A DNA stretch of 64,000 nucleotides from Sphingobium sp. WTD-1 (GCF_030128825.1 NZ_CP119127.1:4019501-4083500); one strand, 5' to 3'; positions 33,948 through 42,522 are shown, counted from the stretch's first letter. Numbers and translations: made by a program. The notes: a model not told the origin generated them from the sequence alone.

Positions 33948-34668
33948 GGCTGGCGCGCGCCGCCTCCTGTTGCCCGATCGCCCGCAACAAGACGATCAGG
34001 GTCATCGTCATCCAGACGCCGAAGATGGTGAAGGGTATCCAGTAGGTCAGCAGCCCGTTCCAGGCGAACGGTCCCGTCCGCGGCAGAAAGGCAAAGGCAC
34101 CGATCTCGAACATCAGCGCCGTCCAGACGACATAATAGCCATACCAGCGCGGAAAGGGATTGAGCGGATGGCCGCGCCGCGACAGCGCCAGATAGGCGAT
34201 CGGCACCATGTTGAAGATGAAGAACTGGTCGGTCGTCACCAGGGTAAGATTGGCCAGTTCATGCATCAGCAGCGTGACCTCCGGCGGCCGTCCCGGACTG
34301 AAGGCGGCCACGCCCCAGAAGAGCGGCGGCAGCACCAGGAAGATCGTCATCATCATGCCGCCGCCAAATTGCAGGATCGACCAGATCGGAATGCCCTTTT
34401 CCAGCCGGATCGATTGCGCAACCAGCACGACATAGATCGGAATGGCAAAGGCGGCGCACCAGGAACAGATGACCGCCCCGATCCGGATCGGCAGGCTGTT
34501 CGCCTGATAGAAGGCCGCGACCTGCGCCGCCGTGTCCGTCGCCGGATTGAGCGGCAGCAGGCGGATCAACAGCCAGTAGGACAGGCCAAAGGCGATCATC
34601 ATCAGCCAACCCCACCACAGCATGAAGCGCTGCGCCTTCGCGCTGATCGTCGGATAGCTGGTCATCAT
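33940..34668 (-). CDS. Integral membrane protein, paralogue of the 30448 protein
   Basis: A 242-residue protein with about six hydrophobic helices. The segment RTGPFAWNGLLTYW near residues 197-210, after NPFPRWYGYY, matches its paralogue. The start MMTSYPT follows GGAGAGGGGG directly. It sits between an APH-like kinase (17 nt upstream) and the NorE-like gene. Both paralogues lie beside oxidative catabolic genes, so a role in substrate handling or in a membrane redox complex is plausible but unproven. Confidence 0.75.
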   Translation of the reverse strand: MMTSYPTISAKAQRFMLWWGWLMMIAFGLSYWLLIRLLPLNPATDTAAQVAAFYQANSLPIRIGAVICSWCAAFAIPIYVVLVAQSIRLEKGIPIWSILQFGGGMMMTIFLVLPPLFWGVAAFSPGRPPEVTLLMHELANLTLVTTDQFFIFNMVPIAYLALSRRGHPLNPFPRWYGYYVVWTALMFEIGAFAFLPRTGPFAWNGLLTYWIPFTIFGVWMTMTLIVLLRAIGQQEAARASHG

Positions 34669-34684
34669 CCCCCCTCTCCGACTG

Positions 34685-35845
34685 TCAGCCGAAGGCCGCA
34701 GCGGAACCGGCATCATCCATGGCGGTGCCGATCCGAGTCAGGAATTCGATCGTGGTATCGCGCGGCTGCATGTCCGGCAGCCCTTCGGGCGGGCACAGCG
34801 TGACCAGCCACCAGCTGAGCGCGGTCCATAGCTGCTGGCGACAATGGAGCCAGGCCTCGTCCAGCGAGACCCGCGGCCCACCATGGCTTGCCAGTTCGTC
34901 GAGATAATAGGCGACCAGTTCGCGGTCCCATTTGCGCCGATCCGCGATCGGCAGCGCGGTCGCGATGGTGTAGATCAGGTCGCGCGACCAATGCCCGCTA
35001 TTGGAACATTGCCAGTCGCTCAGCCCCATCTCGCCATTGCCGGCGACATACCAGTTCTTCAGATGCACGTCGCCATGGGTGATGGTCCGCGGCAACGTCC
35101 CGTGGCGCGCTACCGACTGCAGCATGCAATCCCACATGCCGTCTTCGCCCATCCCATAGACCGATGCCGGCAGGATATCGCGCGCTTCGTGAAAAGCCTT
35201 GCGGATGCCCGATTCCAGACCGAAATCGCAGGACCGGTGATAAAATTCCTCCCAGGTCGGCATCTGCGACAGATTGGTCTTCACTTCTGCGTTCGCATAG
35301 CCGGACGCATGCAGGCGCGCCAGCAGGCGCATCTGGCTGCGGGCGCGCTCCAGGCTCATCGGGGTCTTGTCGTCGCAGAAGGATTCCACGCTATCGGTGA
35401 TGTCGCCCAGGATAATGAGCGAATTGCACGACACCTCATTCCAGGCCGCGAAATAGGAGGTCGGCACCTCCATCTCGATATGGGGCCGGAAGAGGTTGTA
35501 GAAATTCACCTCGCCCTTGGCGCCGCCGGATACGCCCAGCACCATTCGGTTGGCCAGGTCATGGGACGCCTTGCAGAATAATTGCTCCGGCAGGCCGGCA
35601 GCCTGCCCCGCCGCATTATACACCACACTGATCCGCCGCCGGTTGGACGAGCCATTGTCGGGCGGCCCCAGATTGACGGACTGCACGCGGGCGCCCGGCA
35701 CATCGCGACACAGCGCCTCCGTCATCCAATCTTCCGTCAGCTCCTCATAGCTGCGCGGCAGATCGACAACAGCGGTGACCTTCTTGAAACCACGCGCCTG
35801 ATCGGCGGCATAGGCGGTCTGAATGCGTTCCAGCACCTCGGACAT
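34685..35845 (-). CDS. APH/ecdysteroid-kinase-like phosphotransferase
   Basis: A 386-residue APH-fold kinase. THGDVHLKNWY holds the base Asp259, MGLSDWQ the metal ligand, and FCKASHDLANR the N-lobe Lys. The sequence is clearly paralogous to the kinase at 21596 across its length (shared DNGSSNRRRI versus DSGTSNRRRI, and a similar C-terminus ending PDMQPRD). It leads the minus-strand operon with the membrane protein and the NorE/NorF-like genes. It probably phosphorylates a hydroxylated lipid-like intermediate. Confidence 0.83.
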   Translation of the reverse strand: MSEVLERIQTAYAADQARGFKKVTAVVDLPRSYEELTEDWMTEALCRDVPGARVQSVNLGPPDNGSSNRRRISVVYNAAGQAAGLPEQLFCKASHDLANRMVLGVSGGAKGEVNFYNLFRPHIEMEVPTSYFAAWNEVSCNSLIILGDITDSVESFCDDKTPMSLERARSQMRLLARLHASGYANAEVKTNLSQMPTWEEFYHRSCDFGLESGIRKAFHEARDILPASVYGMGEDGMWDCMLQSVARHGTLPRTITHGDVHLKNWYVAGNGEMGLSDWQCSNSGHWSRDLIYTIATALPIADRRKWDRELVAYYLDELASHGGPRVSLDEAWLHCRQQLWTALSWWLVTLCPPEGLPDMQPRDTTIEFLTRIGTAMDDAGSAAAFG

Positions 35846-35957
35846 CGGCTCTCCTTGCGATTGACGGCTTCTGAAAGGCCGTATGCCGACGCACCATAGA
35901 ACGTCAGAATATCATTCGCAAGCAAACCTTTTTATTTGATGCACGATCATCGGCCGA

Positions 35958-36173
35958 TCAGGCCCCGCGGTCGCGCCGAAACAGCAGCGTCCCGATGAAG
36001 AACATGGTCCTTAGGTCGAGCAACCGGAAAGCCTTGCGTGCCTCGCCCGGTGTCAGCACCGCCCGCACCGGCAGCGCCCCCATGATCTCGCCATGAATGA
36101 CCAGCTCGCTGCCCGCGCGCTCGATCCGCTCCACGGTCATCAGATTCTCACGGTCTTTTGTCAGAAGTTGCAT
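35958..36173 (-). CDS. Small conserved-looking hypothetical protein
   Basis: A 71-residue protein with no family that I recognise. It has ERAGSELVIHGEIMGALPVRAVLTPGEARK as a soluble part and a hydrophobic stretch FRLLDLRTMFFIGTLLF at the C-terminus that could touch the membrane. A good ribosome-binding site (GAGGAAAGG) precedes the start. It follows the flavoprotein at 36210 by 36 nt and is probably in the same operon. It could be a small accessory factor of that flavoprotein. Confidence 0.6.
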   Translation of the reverse strand: MQLLTKDRENLMTVERIERAGSELVIHGEIMGALPVRAVLTPGEARKAFRLLDLRTMFFIGTLLFRRDRGA

Positions 36174-36209
36174 GCTCGCCTTTCCTCTCGATCCGTTCCC
36201 GAAACAGTC

Positions 36210-37772
36210 TCACCAGTTGACGAATCCGGCCTGGTAGGGGATGCCGAAATCCTTGTAGATTTTCATCGCGCACGCCCGCCCGCCCAGCGTCGCCAGCCCG
36301 CCGGGATGGGTGGTGCATCCGGTCAGGAACAGCCCGTCGATGCCCGGAATGCGATATTGGGCCAGTTCCGGCGTCGGCCGAGCACCCATCAACTGGTTCG
36401 CAGTCATGGCGATGCCCATGATATCGCCGCGCTTCATGATCCGGCTGTGCGCGGCATGATCGGGCGGGCACTCCACCAGGCGGCCCAATATCTTCGACCG
36501 GTCGATATTCCTGGTGAAGCGGCAAAACCAGTCGAACAGCGCGTCCGCCGCCTTCTGCTTGTCCACCGCCCAGCCATCGCGCGTCTCGAACGGGGCAAAG
36601 CAATAGAGATAGAGGGCGGTCATGCCGTCGGGCGCACGCGAGGAATCGAAATTCGACTGCGGACCGCCCAGTGGCTGCAGCGTGTCATAGGGAAATTCGC
36701 CACGCCGATAGGCCTCGAAGGGCTTGAGGAAATTGTCCCAGTCCGGCGCCATACATTCGACCAGGATAGCCTCGTCATAGGCCGGTCCACCGATCCATTC
36801 GATCCGTTCGGACAGGGCGATCTGCTGATTGATCGCGCCATATTCGCTGAGTTCGACCTTCGCCGCCCGATCGGCGATGCCCTTGTCCACGCCCGGCACC
36901 ATCTGACCGATATCCCAGGGATGGATGTTAGCCACCACAGCCCGCCGCGCGCCGATCTCCTCGCCATCATCGGTGACGACGCCGCTAATCTTCCCGCTCG
37001 CCCCCACAAGTTTCTCGACCGTCACCCCGGTGCGCAATTCGCCGCCATGATGGCGCAGGCAGGCGATCAGCGCATTGGTCACGCTCTTCGCGCCGCCAAC
37101 CACGGTCGCCATACGATATTTATGGCCCAGTCCCAGGATCAGATACATGGTCAGCCCGGTGCCGGGATAATCCGGCGCGCTCATCACCTCCGATGCCCAT
37201 TTGGCGAGATGGACCTTCACATGCGGGCTTTCGAAGCGCGCATTGAGGAAGTCGATCACATTGCCTTCCAGTTCGGCCCGGATCTTGCGACCCTTCGCGC
37301 TGGCATCGAGCAGCTTGATGAACCCGTCATGCGGCATCGGCGGCATGAAGAAGCCGCGCGACAGCAGCGGCATGATCTCATTGGCCTCTTCGACCAACTG
37401 GGCATAGGCGCGCGCATCCCGTTCCGAAAAGCGCGCAATTTCCTTCACCGCCCGGTCGAAATCGGTGTAGCTGATCAGCCCCTCCCCATCGGGATAGAGC
37501 GATGCGAAAGGCGCCGGCGCATAAGCGAATTCCAGGCCGAACCGGCTTTCCAGCTCCAGTTCGTCATCCTTGATCGCCGGATTGGCGAGCAGCACCAGAT
37601 AGCCCATTGCGTGGGAATCATGGGTGAAGCGCGGATCGGTATGCACCGACACGACTCCGCCGCCGCATTGCTCCTCCCGCTCCAGCACCAGCACGGACAG
37701 GCCAGCCTTGGCCAGATAGCAGGCCGTGGTCAGCGAATTGCTGCCGGCCCCCACCACCACGATATCATGCAT
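36210..37772 (-). CDS. Phytoene-desaturase-like FAD-dependent oxidoreductase
   Basis: A 520-residue flavoprotein with an N-terminal FAD motif VVVGAGSNSLTTACYLAKAG (about residues 4-23) and a C-terminal GLFLTGCTTHPGGLATLGGRACA closing the FAD site. This is the amine-oxidase/phytoene-desaturase superfamily. In carotenoid pathways such proteins desaturate or isomerise polyenes, but no other carotenoid genes are near. Here a desaturation of an isoprenoid or alicyclic compound is more likely. The small gene at 35958 follows it. A TTATTCA/TGAATAA inverted repeat lies 96 nt upstream. Confidence 0.85.
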   Translation of the reverse strand: MHDIVVVGAGSNSLTTACYLAKAGLSVLVLEREEQCGGGVVSVHTDPRFTHDSHAMGYLVLLANPAIKDDELELESRFGLEFAYAPAPFASLYPDGEGLISYTDFDRAVKEIARFSERDARAYAQLVEEANEIMPLLSRGFFMPPMPHDGFIKLLDASAKGRKIRAELEGNVIDFLNARFESPHVKVHLAKWASEVMSAPDYPGTGLTMYLILGLGHKYRMATVVGGAKSVTNALIACLRHHGGELRTGVTVEKLVGASGKISGVVTDDGEEIGARRAVVANIHPWDIGQMVPGVDKGIADRAAKVELSEYGAINQQIALSERIEWIGGPAYDEAILVECMAPDWDNFLKPFEAYRRGEFPYDTLQPLGGPQSNFDSSRAPDGMTALYLYCFAPFETRDGWAVDKQKAADALFDWFCRFTRNIDRSKILGRLVECPPDHAAHSRIMKRGDIMGIAMTANQLMGARPTPELAQYRIPGIDGLFLTGCTTHPGGLATLGGRACAMKIYKDFGIPYQAGFVNW

Positions 37773-37867
37773 CCCCTGTCCTCGTTTTTTTAAGCCGTGA
37801 AGTTTTACTGGGCGTCACCGGCTGCCCACCCAATCCGACGTCAACACCGAATCGATATCAGGCGACA

Positions 37868-37889
37868 TTATTCATCATCTGCTGAATAA
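37868..37889. promoter_or_regulatory. Inverted repeat upstream of the desaturase-like gene
   Basis: Arms TTATTCA and TGAATAA are separated by 8 nt, 96 nt before the flavoprotein start at 37772. A GTGTGCTAGG stretch at about 37898-37907 weakly recalls the cluster element. It is a possible operator of another regulator. Confidence 0.35.
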
Positions 37890-37984
37890 ACAAGTGGTGT
37901 GCTAGGTTACGACTAGACCTGCCAGAATCCTGCTATGCCCCGAGGGCTCGCACGGCTGGGTTAATGGCCAACCATGTGCGCATT

Positions 37985-38004
37985 GATATAATACGCATTA
38001 TATC
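37985..38004. promoter_or_regulatory. Inverted repeat with TATAAT box
   Basis: Arms GATATAAT and ATTATATC are separated by ACGC, with a perfect TATAAT at 37987-37992. It lies 77 nt before a possible small membrane peptide gene (38081), so it could be both the -10 region and an operator for it. Confidence 0.4.
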
Positions 38005-38080
38005 TATTTATCAGAGCATCTTTTTGGGGTAGCTTCGTCACACAAGGATAATAGACGGCACCGAAAGAGAGGAAAATCAC

Positions 38081-38170
38081 ATGTCCCGCATTGATTTTTT
38101 GGGCGATCGCCTTTGCCTCGTGGGGACATTGCTCATCCTCGGCTATTTCATATTCAACCTATTGTTTTAA
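38081..38170 (+). CDS. Possible 29-residue single-span membrane peptide
   Basis: An ATG-to-TAA frame of 29 codons with a good ribosome-binding site (AGAGGA, 7 nt spacing). The peptide begins MSRIDFLGDRLC and continues with about 17 hydrophobic residues (LVGTLLILGYFIFNLLF), a typical single membrane helix with charged N-terminus. A TATAAT-containing inverted repeat is upstream. I know no named family. Codon usage and the AT-rich surroundings differ from neighbouring genes. It could be chance, but the combination of start, spacing and helix is suggestive. Confidence 0.4.
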   Translation: MSRIDFLGDRLCLVGTLLILGYFIFNLLF

Positions 38171-38893
38171 TGTATTTTTGCTAAAAATCCTCGCGCAGTT
38201 TCATTGCGTGAACGGGCAGAACGGTTCGCTTAGCCAAAACCGTGGCTCTTCCATCCGTGCCTCTTGTAGGTCGCCAATGCGCAGCCCGCTCTCCCCGCGA
38301 TCGCACCGCTCGAAAAAGCTGCAACGCTTACGGCTCACCCGTAACGTCGTCGATCTAGGGATGGGCGATCCGAAGGCACAGGTGATACCAAAGGCTACTG
38401 GCGCAAATGCCGTCCGCCGTTTCTGCCGGCAGAGCTTAAGGTGACGATCTCGTCGGCTTTCGTGGACTAAGCGCGAAAGTATCCCGGAAACTAAGCGCGC
38501 GACTGCCAGGCGTCGATCACTGGCAGTTCGGTCAGCAGTCAACTTTCTTCGCTTGGCCGCTGGCGTTAGCGTGCGCTCAACCTCTGCCCGGATCCGAGCG
38601 GGAAATCCAGTTGTCTGCGTAAGCTAGCCCAACCTTACGCTCCAGGCTTCCATATCCAAACATGGGCGTTCCGATCAGGTAACATAGTTTTTGAGCAATT
38701 CAGTGGGGGCAGATCGGGAGATAGGAGAGCAGAAAACTTCACGTTGCCCATCAAGGTTATCGAACCTGTGTCCAATTTTGTGCCAAGCACTATTGTTGGA
38801 CCATGGAAATTGTTGTGGCGCATTGGATAGCAGCTCGAAGATGGGTGCAGCCAAGCGCTTGATTTTACTAAACAATACGCCACATCTTTCACT

Positions 38894-38938
38894 CTTTTAA
38901 TCAGTAGGTCGCTGGTTCGAACCCAGCTGGACTCACCA
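38894..38938 (+). pseudogene. 3' half of tRNA-Lys(UUU), probable att site
   Basis: These 45 nt correspond exactly to tRNA positions 32-76. They comprise the anticodon loop CTTTTAA (anticodon UUU), the 3' anticodon strand TCAGT, a 5-nt variable loop, T-stem GCTGG/CCAGC around TTCGAAC, acceptor strand TGGACTC, discriminator A and CCA. The 5' half is absent: the preceding 5 nt (TCACT) cannot pair with TCAGT. Breaks at the anticodon loop are typical for tyrosine-integrase crossover, so this is most likely the duplicated end left by an integrated element. Confidence 0.85.
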
Positions 38939-39180
38939 CCCCAGACATCGCGATAGAAACCGATCCCGGCGCATCCTTGCCGATCGAGCGCGCGCATCCA
39001 CGCCATTTCTGCGCACGGCGCACAACTGTCGTGCCGACAAACGACAGGACAGGACGCGCCCGGATGATATCGAGCGGGCGACGCGCCCGCTGCCAATATC
39101 CGGGGCGCACACCGCGGTTTTCGAAAGGCGGGCGCGTCACCCTTCTCATGACTCGACCATCCCTCATCGCGCTCACCCGC

Positions 39181-39219
39181 AAAAGAAAACGCGGCCCCGG
39201 AACATGCCCGGAACCGCGT
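39181..39219 (-). terminator. Intrinsic terminator of TonB receptor gene
   Basis: On the minus strand a GC stem (ACGCGG and CCGG paired with CCGG and CCGCGT, 6-nt loop, small internal loop) is followed by a T-rich tail (complement of the A-rich 39181-39188). It lies 29 nt past the receptor stop at 39248. Confidence 0.7.
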
Positions 39220-39247
39220 CTTTGCCTTTTCCCAAAGGGGGATGGGA

Positions 39248-42200
39248 TCAGAACTTGCCCTGGATACCGACGAAGAAGCGACGGCCAGGATAATAGAGAT
39301 CCACCGGCATATCCTTGTTGATATAGATCTTGGAATATTCCTTGTTGAGGTTCTGCCCCTCCAGGAAGACGCTGAAATGATATTCCGGGAAGCGCAGCGT
39401 GATCTTGCCGTCCAGATAGCCTTCACCCTTGCGATAAAGCGGGTTGTTGCCATTGGTAGCGCTGATCACCGTATCCAGCCACTTGGAACGATAATTGTAG
39501 CTCACCCGGAAGTTCAGCCAGTCCTTGTCGTAGAAGAAGCTGGCATTGTAGGTATATTTGGACAGGCCCGGATATTCCTTCAGCTCCGCTCCGGTCGCGC
39601 TGTTGGTCAGGTTGGTGCGGATGGCGCGGGCATAGGTGAAGTTGCCGCTGGCACCGAAGCCGTCGAACGGCTTGGGCAGGAAGGTGAAGGCGGTCTGGGC
39701 GCTCGCCTCGATACCGTCGAGCAGCGCGCCATAGCCGTTGACCGGCTGACGCACCGTATAGCTGGTGCCGTCATGGAACAGGTCGACACCGCTGCGCGTC
39801 ACGTTGGGAATGACGAAGCTCGACTCATATTTCTTGTAATAGCCAAGGCTCAGCATCGTGTCGGCATTGGGATACCAGGCCAGGTTGGCTTCCCACTGGT
39901 CGGCGCGATAGGGCTTCAGGTCCGGGTTGCCGGCGGTGCAGACATCATCGGTTCCGATGAGGGTCTGGTCATCCAGACAGTTGATGTTCGGCACCAGATC
40001 GGCCGGCTTGGGACGAGCCAGATTTTTGGCCCAGTTGGCGCGCAGGAACAGGTCGCGGGTCAGTTCCAGGTTCGCGTTGAACGCCGGCAGGAAATCCGTG
40101 TAGCTGTTGGAAATCAGGGCTTCCTGCGCCGCAATCGTCACCGTTTCGGTGCCGCCGGTCGCATTGATCCGGGTCACGCGGCTGATGTTGGTGCCAACGC
40201 CGGTATCCTTGGTGTGGGTCCAGCGCAGGCCGGCATTGCCGGTCAGACGCATGCCAAAAATCTCGGTATCGACATCGGCCATGACATAGCCGGCATAAAT
40301 TTTCTCGTCGATGCGCGCGCTCGGAATCTGCGGCAGGCCATTGGCCTCCAGCACCAGATCCTGGTCGAAGCCCGACAGATCATAGAATTTCGACAGCACG
40401 CTGGCATCGAAATTCGGGAAGGCGATCGCGCTCGGGATGCCCGAAGGCGCGCCCTTCAGGCCAGAAAAGAGCGGTGCGCCGCCGGTCACGCCACCCAGCG
40501 CGCTCACCATCGCCTGATATTGGGCGGGGGTCATGTACCAGGTATTGCCGTTACGGGTCTGCGTCGGGTTCTCGACGATGTTGGTCGTGTAGGACACGTT
40601 GGCGCTCGACTGATAGGTCATCGAGGTCGGATCGAGCAGGCGCGAGCCGCCGCCCGCATAGTTGAGGAACTTCTGCCGGCGCCACTGTCCACCGAACTCG
40701 ATCTTGCTGACGATCGGGTGATCGATTTCCCAATCCGCATCGAACTTCAGCTGGTCTTCGGTATTGTTCAGCTGGCCCGGACGATATTGCAGCGCCGGCC
40801 CATACACGGGCAGCGGCTGGCCATTGGCGCCGACGCGCGAATAGTCGGTATAGACGTTGGGATCAGCCGGATCGAAGCTCGACGGGAAGGTGAAGACCGG
40901 CACCCCCTGGTCGTTGCTGCGGTCGATGCTGATGCCAGCGACGCTGGTGCCAATCGAGATCAGGTTGGTTTCCTGTTCGGTATGGGCGGTCGCATGCGAC
41001 CCCATCGCGTCGATCTTCAGCCGGCTGCCTACATCCCAGGTGAAGCCACCCGAGAAATATTTGCTGTTCTGGTCATAGCTGAAGTCGCGGCGCTGGACGC
41101 CGACGATATTGGCCGCACCATTCCAGTTGGGATTGGCGGCGGTGCCGACATTCACCGCATTGACCGCCGTGGTCAGGCTGGTGACGACATGATTTTCATT
41201 CACCGTCGACGTGCCCAGCTGCACGCGCGGGCGCGACGTACTGCCGTTGGTGCCAGCGGCCAGAGCGGGATCGAGATTGAAGCGCTCGATACGGCCAAGG
41301 TCGATCGAATAATTGGTGTCCTGCAGACGCTGGTTGCGCAGGTTGATCTGCGCATTGGCATAGGCACGGAAATTGGGAGCGACCTGATATTGCAGCGTCA
41401 CATCGCCCGAAATGCGCTTGTCGTTACGCACCCACTGGCGATAGCGCGGCACGGTCGGCGCCCAGTCGAAGAACTGGGTTTCGCAGGCCAATCGGCGCGC
41501 GGTCGCGTTGGCCGTCGAGGTGCCACCAACGCCAGCGCAGCTCTCATAGGTGTTATAATTGGCATAGAGCGGATCGGCGACCGTCTTTTCGGTCGAATGA
41601 TCGAAATCGGCCAGACGCGACCAGTTGGTGTTGCTGATATAATCCTGGCGCGTATCGACGTCGCTATAGGTCGCGTTGACCAGGATACCCAGGCCATCGA
41701 TCAGGAATTTGGGCGCGCCGGCAAAGAAGGTCAGGCGCGGCTTCCAGGTTTCGGTCAGTTCCTGATTCTGGCCCGCCGCCGTCAGCGAAAAGAGCGGATC
41801 CTTCAGTTCCAGCGGCTTGCGCGTTTCGACGCGCACGGTGCCGCCGATACCGCCTTCGGTCAGGTCGACGGCATAGCCCTTGTAGACGTCGATCGACTTG
41901 ACCAGTTCGGCCGCGATTTCGCGGAAGTCGCCGGCGCGGGTGCCGGTGGCGCTGACCTGGCTGACGCCATTGATCTCGACGCGGTTGAGGTCGGGCTCGA
42001 CACCGCGGATCGAAATCTGCGTGCCTTCGCCAAAATCGCGGCTCAACTGGACGCCGGTGATGCGGGCGAGCGAGTCACCGATATTCTTGTCGGGGAAGCT
42101 GGCGATATCGTCGGCGACGATCGAGTCGACGACGGTGTTGGCGATCTTCTTGCGGTTGATCGCCGACTGGAGCGAGGCGCGGGTGCCGACGACGACGATA

Positions 42201-42376
42201 TCGGCGGCCGAAGCGGCGCCCTGCTTCTTTTCGCCTTCGTCATTTGTCTGAGCAATAGCCGAAGCCGATACCAGCATGACGCCGGCCATGGCGAGGGCGG
42301 AAGCGCCTTTCAGCGTCCGGCGAACCATCGCGATGTTGGAAAAATATTGCACGCTTTCAGTGGTATGCTCGCGCAT
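39248..42376 (-). CDS. TonB-dependent outer-membrane receptor
   Basis: A 1042-residue receptor. An N-terminal signal peptide (hydrophobic ALAMAGVMLVSASAIA, cut about residue 42) is followed by a TonB box-like DIVVVGTR, a plug domain (about residues 75-190, with the IGDSLARITGVQLSR and ISIRGVEPDLNRVEINGV motifs) and a long 22-strand barrel ending in Phe. It is the large TonB-receptor type typical of sphingomonad and Caulobacter oligosaccharide uptake. It is divergent from a PL11 lyase, so rhamnogalacturonan oligosaccharides are the likely cargo. GAGAGGGG precedes the start. Confidence 0.92.
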   Translation of the reverse strand: MREHTTESVQYFSNIAMVRRTLKGASALAMAGVMLVSASAIAQTNDEGEKKQGAASAADIVVVGTRASLQSAINRKKIANTVVDSIVADDIASFPDKNIGDSLARITGVQLSRDFGEGTQISIRGVEPDLNRVEINGVSQVSATGTRAGDFREIAAELVKSIDVYKGYAVDLTEGGIGGTVRVETRKPLELKDPLFSLTAAGQNQELTETWKPRLTFFAGAPKFLIDGLGILVNATYSDVDTRQDYISNTNWSRLADFDHSTEKTVADPLYANYNTYESCAGVGGTSTANATARRLACETQFFDWAPTVPRYRQWVRNDKRISGDVTLQYQVAPNFRAYANAQINLRNQRLQDTNYSIDLGRIERFNLDPALAAGTNGSTSRPRVQLGTSTVNENHVVTSLTTAVNAVNVGTAANPNWNGAANIVGVQRRDFSYDQNSKYFSGGFTWDVGSRLKIDAMGSHATAHTEQETNLISIGTSVAGISIDRSNDQGVPVFTFPSSFDPADPNVYTDYSRVGANGQPLPVYGPALQYRPGQLNNTEDQLKFDADWEIDHPIVSKIEFGGQWRRQKFLNYAGGGSRLLDPTSMTYQSSANVSYTTNIVENPTQTRNGNTWYMTPAQYQAMVSALGGVTGGAPLFSGLKGAPSGIPSAIAFPNFDASVLSKFYDLSGFDQDLVLEANGLPQIPSARIDEKIYAGYVMADVDTEIFGMRLTGNAGLRWTHTKDTGVGTNISRVTRINATGGTETVTIAAQEALISNSYTDFLPAFNANLELTRDLFLRANWAKNLARPKPADLVPNINCLDDQTLIGTDDVCTAGNPDLKPYRADQWEANLAWYPNADTMLSLGYYKKYESSFVIPNVTRSGVDLFHDGTSYTVRQPVNGYGALLDGIEASAQTAFTFLPKPFDGFGASGNFTYARAIRTNLTNSATGAELKEYPGLSKYTYNASFFYDKDWLNFRVSYNYRSKWLDTVISATNGNNPLYRKGEGYLDGKITLRFPEYHFSVFLEGQNLNKEYSKIYINKDMPVDLYYPGRRFFVGIQGKF

Positions 42377-42493
42377 AGCCTATCCCCTCTCTCCCAGAAC
42401 ACCCCATGACCGACTCCGTTTCCCCACGGTCGTCGAATCAGTTTCTAGACGGAGAGTTACTGAACCTATATGTGGGATGCAATTCTAATATTT

Positions 42494-42509
42494 GGATCAT
42501 AAGTGATCC
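42494..42509. promoter_or_regulatory. GGATCA inverted repeat before PL11 lyase
   Basis: Arms GGATCA and TGATCC are separated by 4 nt, 14 nt before the lyase start at 42523. The half-site TGGATCA recurs before the GH2 gene (44497-44503), so a common pectin-responsive regulator may bind both. Confidence 0.45.
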
Positions 42510-42522
42510 TGAGGGGAGATTG

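Larger units (their letters stand above)
37773..39247. other. 1.5-kb region without conventional genes
   Basis: This AT-richer stretch holds a TTATTCA/TGAATAA inverted repeat (37868-37889), a GATATAAT/ATTATATC inverted repeat (37985-38004), and a possible 29-codon gene (38081-38170). It also has a tRNA-Lys 3' half (38894-38938) and a terminator for the TonB receptor (39181-39219). Between 38171 and 38890 I see no frame with convincing coding character on either strand. It looks like the scar or junction of an integrated element. Confidence 0.6.

Noticed and set aside
21596..35845. Antibiotic-resistance interpretation of the APH-fold genes
   Set aside because: They are embedded in and coupled to catabolic operons, and are longer than and unlike aminoglycoside kinases outside the fold motifs.
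35879..35896. GTATGCCGACGCA before the kinase at 34685 as an eleventh cluster operator
   Set aside because: It lacks the TGCTAGCA core and matches too few positions; kept only as a weak relative of the 27376 palindrome.
38201..38542. Minus-strand 113-codon frame with an FWLSE stretch resembling the start of IS5-type transposases
   Set aside because: The match is only a few residues, sits at the C-terminal end of the frame, and no DDE motifs or terminal repeats are seen.
37773..39247. CRISPR array or insertion sequence in the gene-poor region
   Set aside because: No regularly spaced repeats, no transposase frame and no terminal inverted repeats are visible.
38635..39453. Minus-strand frame containing the peptide SPAGFEPATY
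   Set aside because: That peptide arises from translating the tRNA T-arm region; it marks the tRNA-Lys fragment, not a gene.
39242..42409. Very long open frame on the plus strand opposite the TonB receptor (about 1055 codons)
   Set aside because: It is a mirror frame of a high-GC gene. Its protein has no family motifs, while the minus strand encodes a full receptor with signal peptide and terminal Phe.
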